Positions 47,645 through 59,083 of a stretch of 64,000 nucleotides of DNA are shown here, in pieces. A program made the position numbers and the translations under genes. The DNA is taken from positions 71,238,680-71,302,679 of the forward strand of contig QCXZ01000137.1 in the NCBI GenBank assembly GCA_025024175.1, given 5' to 3'. This DNA comes from Rhyzopertha dominica. Lineage: Eukaryota > Arthropoda > Insecta > Coleoptera > Bostrichidae. The notes beneath the pieces are model-generated. The model was not told where the DNA came from, did not search any database, and saw nothing but the letters and a program-made list of their open reading frames with translations. Each line of letters starts with the position of its first letter. Positions within the stretch are counted from its first letter, which is position 1.

Positions 47645-49044
47645 CATGGGCGTACCCAGCTTTTGGTCTAGGGGGGTGGGGCAAAGCAGGAACGTCCTGT
47701 AGAGTATAATTCAACATAAATAGAAATAATAAACATTTATAAGATATAGGTACTTAAGTAATTAATGAAGTACTTATTCCATGAATAATCTTCGTGGATT
47801 TTCTGCAAAGTGACTTACAATATCTTCTGTGAAATAAAGACCCAAATTATTTATATGTTTTCTATGTACACTGATCATACAAAGCCCCTTTATTACTAAT
47901 TCCGTTATTGATGAACTCAGTTAGGTGAGGCGCATTGAGTTGTATTACTCTCACGTTTAACAAAAAATGAGTTGATACATTTTATTTGGGAGAATAAAGA
48001 TCCGTGATATCATATGAATTACGAAAGAAACATAAATTTCACCTTAAAAGTTTTACTAATAGGAGCACGATTTCTGATTCAAAATTAACACATATCAACG
48101 ACTAATCCATTAACCGATGCGCCTTTAGTACAGTTTCAACTTCCCACACCAGAAGCTTTAGAAATTTAAGCTGGGAGTTCATATGTATAGGTGCTAAAGA
48201 TACAATTGTAGTAACTTTTACTCCCCAGGGAAAGAGACTCGATGGATAACTAACATTATTAAAACTCAGAATGACAAATGCCTCAGCATTATTCATCAAG
48301 CCAACCTTTTTAGATCGCCAGTGCATTGCTCTCAAAAATTAACGAACTACTTAACGTTTTAACCGAATTTGGCTTCATTTAAATAAACTGAAATATATTT
48401 AATTGCATTTTTAACGACACATCGGGTTTTAATTCGTGCTGATAATGCTTTTACTGGATTCCTAAAACTTATATTAAATAAATTGATTTTCATAAACGTT
48501 CGGATAGTTCGGATAGATTTTTAGTTTTTTTTTTGTATTAATTGTTAAAATTTAATGTAAATTTAGAAATTTGGTACAAAAGTTAGAGTTATCACCGAAT
48601 ATATGACAGATTCTGATGTTATTCCTTATAACAGTAGTTAGTTGAACAATTTTTATAGAAAAAGGTAGAAGAGCTGAACTAAGCAGAAATCGTGTTATGA
48701 CTCATCCTGACCAAGATAGTCTTTTAAAGCTATATCCGCCCTAAGACAACGATTCGTAACAACATGAATGTTGCAGACGCAGATCCAAAACGCACATGGC
48801 ATCGATTAAGCTTGGAAACCATTTGACAACGATTTATTAGAGAAGGTCATTTGCAAGGGTCAAATATGAGTTTTGGATGAGAATTATGCCTATAATTGCC
48901 TATAAATTTTACTGTATTTACAACTTTGTAAATAAGACAATTTTTAGGTGTACACGCATAATTAACCAGCTAAATGTATGGGAAATTGGAAGGGCCCAGA
49001 GTTGGCAACCCCCCTCTNCTTGCCCCCCCCTCGGTACGCCCATG
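47645..49044 (-). mobile_element. Non-autonomous hAT element, copy B
   Basis: Perfect 8-bp target duplication TATATATG (47637-47644, 49045-49052). Perfect 12-bp terminal inverted repeats CATGGGCGTACC / GGTACGCCCATG. Homologous along its length to copy A, which lies in the opposite orientation. A 77-codon minus-strand frame (48102-48335) inside is not recognisable and is broken in copy A. Runs of C or G near both ends. Confidence 0.92.
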
Positions 49045-49239
49045 TATATATGAATACTTTTTGTTACAAATGTGCATGTAGCGGGTGATTCATTTAGACC
49101 TACTTAAAAAAATAAAAATTATCTATTTTATGGGGTATTTTAATTATAAAATAAGAAAAACGTTCCCTACATTTATTATTTAAAGATTATTTGTTTCAAA
49201 TTTTGTCCATANCTGCGCCTATCATAGTACATTCTANGG

Positions 49240-49715
49240 TTCCAATTTTAGATGACGCGTTNCGGGAATTCGGGTGGTGTCTGGTGAGTTACGCGAGTAA
49301 TGTTGGCTTCCTATACTTCAATCGTCACCGGCTTATTTAAGTACACTTTGGACTTCACGTAGCCCCAAAGGATAAAGTCTAACGGTGTGATATCATAAGA
49401 TCTGGGCGGGCTATTCACCGGTCCGCAAGAAATTAACTGCTCACCGAATTGTTCTCGCAATATAGCCATTGTTTCACGGGCTGCTGTGTGTTGTTGGAAC
49501 CAAAGTGGTCAAGATCACGGACTTCAATTTCCGGTATCAAATAGTCCTTATCGTGGCGCGATAACGCACGCCGTTGACAGTTACCTTTTGGTGAGCCTCA
49601 TTTTTTAAGAAATATGGACCGATAATTCCACCAGCCCACAAACCACACCAAACCGTTGTTTTGTCTAGTAGTAATGGTAGCTCTTAAACCTCTACTGGTT
49701 GCTCCTGAGCCCAAA
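49240..49715 (-). pseudogene. Mariner-type transposase, C-terminal part
   Basis: Across several frames the minus strand reads VWCGLWAGGIIGPYFLKNE, VTVNGVRY, EIEVRDLDHFWFQQ, ARETMAILREQFGEQLIS and PPRSYDITPLDFILWGYVKS. These are the conserved blocks of the mariner DDE domain. The FQQDGATAH block carrying the second catalytic Asp is shortened to FQQHTAA, and several frameshifts and stops are present. The DITPLD block carrying the third acidic residue survives. Clearly inactive. Confidence 0.85.
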
Positions 49716-49734
49716 TATGGCAATTTTTTGCTTA

Positions 49735-50590
49735 TTAACTTTGTCAGACTAAGAAACAACGAGTCACAGGAACTTAAAACCATCGAAGGTCTGAGATAAG
49801 GTGAAGTACTGAGCCCGCTATTATTTATAATTTTCATGGATGAAATAAAGACAAAAACAAGATCAAAAACGAAGAAGGTAACTGTAGGATATCGCAACTT
49901 GCTGCCTGTAACAATCACGGAGCAAGCGAGAAGGAACTACAGAAAAATTTGGACTGCTGGAATGATGTGCTCAAAGAATACGAGATGAAAGTGAACAAGG
50001 AAAAGACAAAAATAATGGTCATCTCTAGGAACGATAAGAAGGTNAATATACAGTTAGATGATACACATCTGGAACAAGTANAACATTTCAAATACTTAAG
50101 AGTCACAATAAATGAAAAAGGGAAGGAGGAAGCAGAAATAACCGAGCGAGTATCAGCAGCAGCAAATTTGTACCACGCACTAAGCAAATTCATTATCAAC
50201 AGAAAAAAAGTGAGTAAGAATACAAAAACAATATTCCGCCCAATATTGACTTTTGGAAGCGAAGCATGGGTAATGACGAAAAGGCAGAAAAATAAAGTAG
50301 AAGCAATGGAGATCAAATATCTTAGAAGAGTAGGTACTTGGTGTTACTAGAAGAGACCGCATACCAAATAACACTATAAGAGAGAAATTGAAAATAGACT
50401 CTGTATTAACAAAAATTGACGAACACCAACTAAAATGGTTTGCTCATTTGTCAAGAATGGGGAATGAATCTCAAGTGCGCAACATATGGCTTGCAAGAAT
50501 ATATCACCGGAGGACCCGAGGCCGACCTCCAAAGCCCTGAAACCATAGAGTTAGCGAAACAATGGAGAGAAGAAGATTAACTTGGAGGGA
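49735..50590 (+). pseudogene. LINE reverse transcriptase C-terminal half (RTE-like)
   Basis: Begins with the RT block EGLR*GEVLSPLLFIIFMDEI (Gln to stop). It then loses the YADD region through a frame break, and from 49949 runs open for 133 codons: YEMKVNKEKTKIMVISR, HFKYLRVTINEKG, ITERVSAAANLYHALSK, then ILTFGSEAWVMTKRQ. After the stop at 50350 come QLKWFAHLSRMG and RRTRGRPPKP, the usual tail of these proteins. Two N bases fall in it. It sits inside a mariner element on the other strand, so it inserted later. No poly(A) tail or target duplication was found. Confidence 0.85.
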
Positions 50591-50599
50591 GGCGAGCTG

Positions 50600-50870
50600 C
50601 TGAGCACGATTCTTCGCGGTCTTCCCGTACATTCTCAGCTACCGGCGCTATGTTTTATGCACTGCGCACTGGATGTGGTCTGTTTGGTCGTGTGTTGTCC
50701 AATAACGAAAATACAGCAAATTGTGCGTTCGATAAGCCGACTGTGTGGACTATAAGTCGCTTTAAGCGCAAGATACAGATTTCTCGTAGAACGTTGATTA
50801 TGATAATATAGCTGAATAATTTGTTGATGCTGTGCCGGGCTAAGTATGTCCATGATGAAATGTCAAATAA
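50600..50870 (-). pseudogene. Mariner-type transposase, N-terminal HTH part
   Basis: The minus-strand frame from 50853 starts MDILSPAQHQQIIQLYYHNQ, followed after a break by the second helix-turn-helix region. This resembles the paired-like DNA-binding N-terminus of mariner transposases (the pattern ...Q...IV.LY..N.RS...). It is the counterpart of the C-terminal part at 49240-49715. Confidence 0.6.
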
Positions 50871-50953
50871 TACTAAACAAAAATATCATATCAAGTTGAC
50901 ACGACCCACACGTCAACTGCAATAAAATAACCAGCGAAATGAAACACCTGATA

Positions 50954-52311
50954 CATGCATTATTTTATATAAATATGCAAAATGTATATCACTGAAAAGA
51001 ACCTATATTTGCAGTGCCTAAATACATATTTATTAAAAAAAGTTTGAAGAAACTACAATGAAGCAAAGGTGAAGATAAGACAAAGATAAAACACTATTAG
51101 TGTGTAGATAAAACATTCCGTATTTCCATTAATGATAAAAACCCTAAAATTACTGTCGAATAAGGCACATTAGGGTGACATTTTTTTTCTGTTTTGACGC
51201 TATTAACTAAGGCTTCCCTGATTAACTTTCTTCTATCATAAGATGGACTATATAACGACAATAATATAAAAATTATTGTTGCCTGCTGGAACTTTAATTT
51301 CCTGTATTATGCTTTTCCAAACAATGCCAAACTGGTGCTAAACTACTGAAAAGTGAAGTAATGAAAGGTTATTCAGCAGTTGACTGTAGCTTTAAAACAA
51401 ATGACGATAGTGGCGATGGTGCAGCTCAACTCGCAACAAAAAAGTAAAGTCGAAACCGCAACCCTCTAGCATTACATGACATGATGAGTGGCATTAATTT
51501 TTTTACTCAAAATATTATCAATAGTAACTGTCAAACACTAACTCATAAGGATATCACGTATCATAAGATGAATTGTGCCATTTAAAAAGTTTGGAGGTGT
51601 GTTTACCGTACTAAGAGAGTTTATTAAAAGCTTATCTAAAACGTTGCTATCCTGAAAAAAAGTTTACCTGTTTTTTATTTTTCCTATATTTATAGTAATT
51701 TAAACTGTGGTGTTTTCAAAATATACCCTATATATTTAATAATTTCTTATTATTGTGACAGTGCTCCTGCCTTTTATAAGGAGCAGTGCGACACTTAGTT
51801 TACGCTTTATGGTAGGGTCTGGGCAATTTAGCCGCCCTGTGGCCATTCCCTATTTAATAAAGTCACCTTGCCACAGCTGCTATACATTGTCTCCAACTTC
51901 GCAAATTCTGTACAAATTGTCGTGTACTTTTGATCATTCGACGTTATATCCACTGTAGCTTCCAATATCTCAGTTAAAGGTTATCTTCATTGTAATGTTT
52001 ATAGTTTCTAAATAAACTAAAGTAATAAAATACTTCATGCACACATTGTATACATCGAATCGTTCTCCTCGCATAGCTGCTCATCTCATATGGAATCAGT
52101 TGTTGTAGAGAAAATTATTGATTTATTTATTTTTTTCTGTGTTTATAATTGACATTGGTCACGTATTCCCTGATTGCAAGTTTTAGCTGATTGCTGACGA
52201 TCTTAAAATTTTTCCTGCCGTTATCTGTGATAATGATCGAACAATTTTACAGCGTAATCGATTGTAAACATATCTAAGCGTAATACTGTCAAATTTAGTA
52301 ATAAAACTTGT
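50954..52311. other. Intergenic DNA, nothing recognised
   Basis: No supported feature. Confidence 0.5.
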
Positions 52312-52320
52312 TGTTTCTTG

Positions 52321-52508
52321 CGAGAATTACAGTGTGGATGACACCACGCCATCTAGTGGCAATACGGTATCACCTACTCGTCTTTGTAGAGCCCACTATG
52401 GGCGTTGGGACTATAGCTGTGCTGAGGAGGCTTCATAAGCCGAAACTGCTGTCCACAGATTGTTTTGACGCAGGCGACATGGCATAGACGTAATTTTGTT
52501 ATTATTGC
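52321..52508 (+). mobile_element. 188-bp hammerhead-bearing retroposon, family 2
   Basis: Flanked by the 9-bp direct repeat TGTTTCTTG (52312-52320, 52509-52517). The left half (GAGAATTAC.GTGTGGATGACACC, then GCCATCTAGTGGCAAT) and the right edge (TAGACGTAAT) match a second, shorter copy at 61177-61262 that has lost the centre. The centre carries a hammerhead ribozyme. No protein coding. Size, ribozyme and target duplication fit the animal retrozyme or PLE-derived small retroelements. No autonomous partner is visible in the window. Confidence 0.8.
52417..52458 (+). ncRNA. Type I hammerhead ribozyme, family 2
   Basis: Helix I CTGTG (52417-52421) with CACAG (52454-52458), perfect. Core CTGAGGA (52422-52428). 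Helix II GGCTT-CAT-AAGCC (52429-52441), perfect and flush. GAAA (52442-52445). Helix III AC/GT closed by TGCT. Cleavage expected after C52453 in a GUC triplet. All conserved core residues are present. This is the cleanest ribozyme in the window. Helix III is short, which in known relatives favours dimer action. Confidence 0.92.
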
Positions 52509-52517
52509 TGTTTCTTG

Positions 52518-53719
52518 TTCAATTCTCTACTAGATTCTGTCTCTATAGTTGCAGAATTAGGCATCGATTTTGACGGTCACCTAACGTACTCATTATACAT
52601 TAATAAGATGGCTACATCTCTCAAAAAGGCATACGAGTGAAATTTCGCGTCCGAGAGTTATTTGGATACTGTATGCTACACTCGTATAACTACATATATT
52701 CGAATAAATTGTGTTCATATTTTTAGCTTAAATGACAATATTGTTTGATTTGATTTGCTATAGGTATGTTTTCTCCGAATTGTTATAATTAGAAATCATC
52801 CTTTACTAGAATACATTTTTAAAACAATAGTTACGACATTCATAACTAACCTAGCTCGCAAATATAATGATTTGGACTTCTTCATCAGCAAATTTGATTT
52901 AATTAGCTCTTACTTTTATACGCCTACACACTGTCGTTTGATTTAATTGCCATAAAATATTATTATTATAATCTACTAGGATATGCATTATTATATTTTA
53001 TAGGCATGTTTTACTACACAAACTCTTTATATAGCTATTACAGTAAAGTATAAAAATAGCTATAAACGCACTCAAAATCAGTGCACTTGTATGCGCTACG
53101 AAAGAAAGGTTTCGCAAAGTCATCTTTTCTGCGGATGAATTACAGAACCAGCTGTCCAAATCAGAAACCAACTATAAGGGCTCTAATCGGTAACTTCCTA
53201 CTAAAGACACGAACGTGACGCCAATAATTTACTGCAGCTGATCGCCCAACCGAGAGGTTATGGCAGGAAACTTATATTCTAGGGGGGATTAAGGAGGAAG
53301 TTATCGTTTATCAAGACACCAGCCGTATTCAAACAACGGAATAACGATTTTCTTAGACCAAATCGCCAAATAGTAGAAAAGTACCTATATACCTCTATAA
53401 TGTATTTTTTTAATTTACATTTCGACTTCTCCGCTTTATTGTAGTCAGTTTAGCTCATTTACAACAAAGTAACTACAATACTGCGTATGCCTATCGCATA
53501 ACACCTTAGTAGGTCTCTTTTATCATGCACATATGTACATATTGAAAAATAAGCAGCAGGTGGTGATTTCAAGAATAAAAAGCAATACGTATTCACAAGA
53601 TCGCCTGATTGCTATTACAAAAATACGCTGCCATGGAAATGCGCTGACACACAAAAATTGTTTTCACACATATTACTAATATATTGCATCAAAACGCTCA
53701 GAACTTAAAAATTCATTAT
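52518..53719. other. Intergenic DNA, nothing recognised
   Basis: No supported feature. Confidence 0.5.
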
Positions 53720-53729
53720 TAATTAATTA

Positions 53730-53969
53730 AACGCATGTCTATGCTATACTGTCTGCACCGTAACCAACTGCAGATAGCTCTATTTTGCTATCATTATAGC
53801 TCATCAGTGCAATTTAGTTCTAGTGCAGACAGCACGGCATAAAACTGGTTTTGCCGACTTGTCAGACTACAGGTCACTTTCTTTAGGAAGTAGTACCCGT
53901 TTTGGCAGCTAGGTGACTTTATCATCGTGTCAGTGTAATGCTGACAGATGGCATTGCCATCGAAATTTC
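53730..53969 (-). mobile_element. Hammerhead/foldback element, short copy
   Basis: 240 bp between 10-bp direct repeats TAATTAATTA (53720-53729, 53970-53979). It keeps the ribozyme head and one foldback arm. The other arm and most of the loop are deleted, so it cannot form the long hairpin. More diverged than the 33-38 kb copies. Confidence 0.8.
53737..53843 (-). ncRNA. Hammerhead ribozyme, family 1 copy d, core damaged
   Basis: CTGATGA is intact (complement of 53801-53807). Helix II is GCTAT/ATAGC against GCTGT/ACAGC elsewhere, a compensatory G-C to A-U change. GAAA has become AAAA (loss of the core G12), which should abolish cleavage. Helix III ATAGAGCTAT is no longer fully self-complementary. 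Confidence 0.75.
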
Positions 53970-53979
53970 TAATTAATTA

Positions 53980-55206
53980 GCATTGTTTCGATGTGTAAAT
54001 TAATTATTCATCCTTGACGGAAGATTGAAGCTTCCTCTCAACTTCTATAACTATGTATAGTATCTGACTTCACTGTAGGATTTACTCTGGTAAAATGTAT
54101 ATACACTTTTCGATCTCATCTAGTAATTGCGATAAATCCGTCGTCAGTGCCATCTCCTGGTTGTTCCTCTGAAAAAGAAGTGATCTTACTTTCGACTAGA
54201 AACCACTTACGCCTAGTACTTAGTCATAAATTGTTAGCTATACAATACTTTGTTTTTTTAATGCAAATAAACAAAACAGAGTAGTCCAGTTGATTATGCA
54301 AGAATTTTCATACAAACTTGACGCTAAATATGGTTTTATTTGTTTAGTGGGGAACAAAGTTAAATCTAATGGATCTAAACCTCTCATATATATTCCGTCC
54401 AGGATAAAAGTTAAAAATTTTAGAAAGCGCATTTGTGTAGTTTCAGTCAAGTCAGAATGAATCTTGCAGACAGGACAACAAATTAAGCAAGCATGTCAAA
54501 TTGTGTTAGACTGGAGCAAGATGGAGTAGATTCTTATAACTTTTAGGATAAGAGAAACGGTGTACTAAGGAGGAATAAATTATTCTGAAAGTTTATCAAA
54601 TGACATAAGAGTCTACTTCATCTTTTTCAGACTGCATACCCAAAAATCTCTCCGACTTTAAGCAAGCATACTCTAATTTAAATTTAATTAAACAGTAATA
54701 TAACAATTGTAAGGATTTAACATTTTTAAATTCACGGTAGTAAAGCTAAATTTCTCATCTGAAATGATACCATTGTCAACGTTGCTGTGATAACATTGCA
54801 ATAAAAGAGATAGAAGCACAATTTTCAATGTTAAGAGAATTGGAAGGGCATCATTGACATAAAGCGTTCGAATTATGCTACAAAGCTAGTGAGTCAGACA
54901 AGGAAGCAATTAAAAGATCACAGGCATAGAGGGGTCTTTAACATTTCAAAATATTAACAATACCATTGATAAACGGTATAAAAAAATAAAAGGCTTAAAG
55001 TTGATATCTGGAGGACTCCAAAGGTCTCAACAAATGATATGAACTTATAGTTGGGAGAGCGGATGAACTGGTGTCTATTATTGAGGTAGAATGTAACTTA
55101 GAGAAGCAATGGACCTAAAAGAATGTTGTTATTAATAGTGCCGTAAAGGAAATAAAATTTGAAAGTATCGATTTCTTTTCTACAAAGACCTACTAATGTA
55201 AAGTAA
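53980..55206. other. Intergenic DNA, nothing recognised
   Basis: No supported feature. Confidence 0.5.
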
Positions 55207-55719
55207 TTAATTGATTGATCTGAGTAAATATATATTTGTATTGTATAACTCAAGGATCTTCTCAAAACAACGCAGTGGTGTTATTGGACGATAATTGGTG
55301 ACTTCTTTCTTTCCTAAGATGGGTGAAATTGAAATCGTTTTCCAGATGTCAGAAAAAATTGATGTTTTAAGAATTAATAATATACAGGGGAGAAGCAAAT
55401 GAAGCAACGATGTTTTTGACGATAAAGCTCCTAATTTCATCCACTTCTGAGGTAAAGGAGTCAGCTGACTTTCTAATAGTGAAGAGAGCGTTGACTTCAG
55501 ACATGTATTTGCAATAGACAAGCGGCGTAGAATATGAAACCGGTTACGGAAAAAGACGGTGTTTTTTAAGCATAAAATTCTTTTATCTAGTGAAATACGG
55601 AAAATATGAAAAACTTTGACGACGATTCGCTTTAACTGTAAGAATGTAAGAGCAAAAATTTTTAAAATCTTGTTAAAGAAAGAGGTGCAGGCAAGGTTGG
55701 AATCTATGTATGAGTTCAA
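55207..55719 (-). pseudogene. LINE reverse transcriptase N-terminal fragment
   Basis: A 170-codon minus-strand frame ends with SDIWKTISISPILGKKEVT, NYRPITPLRCFEKILEL. This matches the opening RT block of I/Jockey/R1-type LINEs (the pattern P..WK...I.PI.KKG....YRPIS.L....KI.E). The preceding part (LPQKWMKLGALS...) fits the region just upstream. Everything after the first RT block is absent, so it is a truncated, inactive copy. Confidence 0.8.
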
Positions 55720-56460
55720 AAAAGATCATTTCACATTAATATTAAATTATAAAGAGGTAGAAAAGCTAAAAACATGGTTAACAATTCCCTGTTTCGATTT
55801 AAACTAGGCGTTTGATCGTTTGTTAACGCGCTGTACGGCCTTCTTTATTTTCCCCGCTCGAAAAAGTTACGCTCTGCAAATTAGACGCTTTCAAATTATA
55901 ACAACGGCGCTTTGTATACAACCCTTGTTGATTAATTCTCACTTTCTTATTGCCCGAGTTAATTTTCAGTTGCACCTGCATACTAAACAAACCCGTCTGG
56001 ATGAGAAACCGTGTTCCAGTAACAAAAGCACCTCGGTCCATCTTTGAAACTTCATTATCCAATTAATTAACGTGGCGCAGACCGTGTGAGTTCCATAAAT
56101 CCTGGAAAATGCATTTTCTCTTGCACGCAGTGCCGCCGCCGTCTCCGGGAGTCAAATGTTATAAATCAATTACAGAAGCCATTAGGGTATGAACTTGTGG
56201 GCAAATCTGTTCGGGAGTGGTTGATCGATCTTGTGTTCTAAAGCTCCTTTTTGGAAAAGTGCAACTCATAGTCGGATCGGGAACAAGCTATTAGTAATTA
56301 TAAAAAGAACATATTTAATTGAACGGAGAATTAATTTTCTTCTTGGCTAACTTGCAATGCACTATTTGGGCAGGCGTTATTACTTTAAAAAATATTAAAG
56401 GAAAAGAGCGTACAAAAGTAGATACCACTGTTTTATTTTGTCAAGTATTAATAAAAAGGC
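55720..56460. other. Intergenic DNA, nothing recognised
   Basis: Balanced base composition and few repeats around 55820-56160, but no identifiable exon. Confidence 0.45.
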
Positions 56461-56532
56461 TGTTCTGGCAGTGTCGGCGCGAGGTTATTTTGCGCCCTAG
56501 GCAAAATTTGTTGGTACGCCCCCCCTTTGAAT

Positions 56533-56622
56533 TTTTTCAACTCCGTGTCAGCTCTCGTTTCCGAAATATAGGCGCAAATTGCATTATTTAAATGGGAAGG
56601 GAGTCAAAAGGCACATCATTGA
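56533..56622. repeat. Left inner inverted arm
   Basis: Pairs with 57603-57692. Best block AAATGGGAAGGG..GTCAAAAG.CACATCATT. Extends outward through ATATAGG.GCAA.TTGCATT and GTCAGCTC.CGTTT. Confidence 0.7.
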
Positions 56623-56899
56623 AGAGGATATTATTTCCTAATTTCAAAAATATATCACACTTATACAATTTATTGCTTCTGAGTTGAGAAAAGTGTGATA
56701 ACAAACTTGGGTCTTGCAAAAAACTTCGTGTTAAAAACCATATTAGTTATCGCTAAGTAAGAGCCAAAACTCCAAATGTCTCCATTTTCCTCGTGACTGG
56801 TGATAAATTTCATTCACTTTGTTATTTGCAACCGCATTGCCTCAGTTAAGTGAACATGATCGCATTGAAATTTTGATGATGATTGGTTATGGAAATAGA

Positions 56900-57605
56900 A
56901 GGCGAGTTCTTCGGAAGTAGTTGTACTCTTCAATGCAATTCAAGAATATCGTGAACCAACCAGATCAACAGTTATTAAAACATTGCAACGTTTTGACGAA
57001 ACCGGCGGTGTTAAAAGTCTTGCTACGAGTGAGGGAAGTAGCTTGAATGTCCGTTTAAATGTGTAGTATCCGTACAACAGCGTGCTCTCACTCACCATAT
57101 TAACAGAAGATCTGATCACAAAATTTTGAAGAAAGAGAAGTTTCATCCAAACAAAATTCACTTATTACAAGTATTGTGCGAAGATGATTTTGATCGTAGG
57201 ATAGAATTTTGCGAAACTGCTATGAACATGCTAGATGAAGATAGAAATATTTTAAATTGGATTATGTNTNCTGATGANGCGACTTTTTGCCTCAATGGTA
57301 ATGTGAATAGCCATAATTGCAGATATTGGCCGGACAGAAATCCACATTGGATGTAACAAATCCACACACAACACCCTCAGAAAGTGAATGTCTGGTGTGG
57401 TATTATGGACGAGCACATTATTGGACCTTTTTTCATCGATGGTAATTTGAATGCAGTCAAGTATTTACAGCTCTTGCGCGAATACATTATACCAGAACTT
57501 ATTCAACTGTTCCCTAATCGTGAAAATGCTGCGCGTCCTTCTGAACAGGTACGCTTTCAACAATTTTGTGCACCGCCACATATTGCAATCAACGTTCGTT
57601 TTTAA
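56900..57605 (+). pseudogene. Mariner/Tc1-type transposase fragment, broken
   Basis: Starts with a helix-turn-helix piece (EYREPTRSTVIKTLQRFDET), then after a stop LTILTEDLITK. A long piece from 57126 follows with FHPNKIHLLQVL, RRIEFCETAMNML and ATFCLNGNVNSHNCRYW, and then KVNVWCGIMDEHIIGPFFID. It ends at RFQQFCAPPHIAINVRF. These are conserved blocks of mariner-like DDE transposases. The second catalytic Asp (normally FQQDGAPPH) is replaced (FQQFCAPPH), the C-terminal third is missing, and at least two stops and three N bases occur. Truncated exactly where the right inner inverted arm begins. Confidence 0.85.
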
Positions 57606-57692
57606 TGATGTGTCTTTTGACCCCCCTTCCCATTTCCAAAAATGCAACTTGCTCCTATATTCCAAAACGGGAGCTGAAACGAAGTAGAAAAA
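57603..57692. repeat. Right inner inverted arm
   Basis: Complement of 56533-56622 with scattered mismatches. Its inner edge coincides with the end of the transposase fragment. Confidence 0.7.
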
Positions 57693-58173
57693 AATGCATT
57701 TTAATTAGGTACCCATAGGTCCATGCTTAATTTCAGAAAAATCGGTTGAACAGAACCTGAAATATCCTGCTGATTCCATACTTTGTAGCGATCCTGTAAA
57801 CGCAAAAAATAACACAAAACACAAAATCAAAATCTCAGTTTTCTTGCGTTTTTCTTTGCCAATTGTTCCACTAACTCTTTGAAATCCACCATCCACCAAC
57901 ACGTGAGTGTTAACTGCCTGTACCTGCGCGTACACTCTTCATATTTTCCGTACCACTAATTAATTTAGAGATTACTTTTTTTATAAACCGCTTAAAGCGT
58001 GTCAAAATTTTTTAACAAAAATTGTATTAACATCTACTACGGTGTTCTAGAAACATGACCAAGTTTGCAGCATTTGCGCCCCCTTTAGCCTTGCGCCCTA
58101 GGCGACTGCCTAGTTTGCCTTAATGGTAGCGCCGGCCTTGTGTTCTGGAGCCAAATAATGCATTTACTTATTT

Positions 58174-59083
58174 TTACTTCCACATCCAACGGATGGGAAG
58201 TATTGTATGGCGAAAAAAAATTTTGAAAATTTTTTATTTGCTCATTCGCTTTAAAATGGTTGAAAACGCAAAAAAAGAACAAAATTTGAGCAAAAAAAAT
58301 TTCTTGTCTGTGTATCTGTAAGTCTGTGTGTCTGTGGTATTGTTTATGGACACGATAACTTTCGAAAGACTTAATATATGAACTTGAAATTTGGCAAACG
58401 TATAAATCTCAACTACCCAAAGCGACCTATTGTTTGTGGGATAAGTAGGGTATCGGGAAGGAGGCGAAATTGGGGGGTAACTACCCTTTTTGCAAACTTT
58501 TATTTTTTTATATTTTTTTCGTTTTAGCATGTGATTAGTAGTATAACTGCGAGTATTATAAGTTTTTATAAATTTTCGGTACAGCAAACTGTTTAGAAGA
58601 TATTAGCAAAAAAGCGTCACTTAAAGGAAACGGTTTTTCTTAAATATCTCCGAATATATTTAATATATTAAAAAAATGAAAATGCCATCAGATAGGAAAT
58701 GAAATTTCTCACAAAAAGTGTCTTAGAAAATTTATCCAAAATTTTGACATTTTCGAAATATTTCCAAAAAAACTATTTTGGACCCTGCTAGTACGATTTC
58801 TTTTAAATTTTGGTATTATATAGAAAATCACATTTCTGATCAGAAAGCGCTCTTGTAATTTTTTGTTAAGTTAATAATTATCGAGTTATTTGGAAAAACC
58901 GATTTTAAAATTTATATATTTTTGCTAATATCACGAGGACGGTTTGTCTTAGAAAAAATGAGTAGAGAGAAAAATGCTCAAAACCTGATTACTAATCGTA
59001 TAGTATAAAAAATAAAAACGTAAATGTCATTTTGACAATTGAATGTGGAAGTATTGATTCAATTTGCAGCGGTTTTTTTAGTA
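58174..59083 (-). repeat. Unclassified 0.9-kb dispersed repeat, copy 2
   Basis: Inverted relative to 34564-35463 and aligned end to end. Starts 26 bp after the target duplication of the hAT element. Confidence 0.85.

Larger units (their letters stand above)
49081..50951 (-). mobile_element. Mariner-type element, decayed and interrupted by a LINE
   Basis: TA on both sides (49079-49080, 50952-50953) with termini GCGGGTGATTCATTT and the complement of TCAGGTGTTTCATTT. Transposase remnants on the minus strand lie at both ends of the interior (C-terminal part 49240-49715, N-terminal part 50600-50870), separated by a plus-strand LINE fragment. Confidence 0.75.
56469..58140. mobile_element. hAT-type element carrying a foreign transposase fragment
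   Basis: Perfect 8-bp target duplication TGTTCTGG (56461-56468, 58141-58148). Termini CAGTGTCGGCGC and the complement of CAAGGCCGGCGC, with GCGCCCTAGGC repeated near both ends. Inside, imperfect inverted arms of about 90 bp (56533-56622 and 57603-57692) enclose a broken mariner/Tc1-type transposase. The duplication length indicates hAT mobilisation, while the coding scrap is from another superfamily. Confidence 0.8.

Noticed and set aside
48102..48335. 77-codon frame in hAT copy B as a transposase piece
   Set aside because: It shows no hAT motif and the equivalent region of copy A is full of stops.
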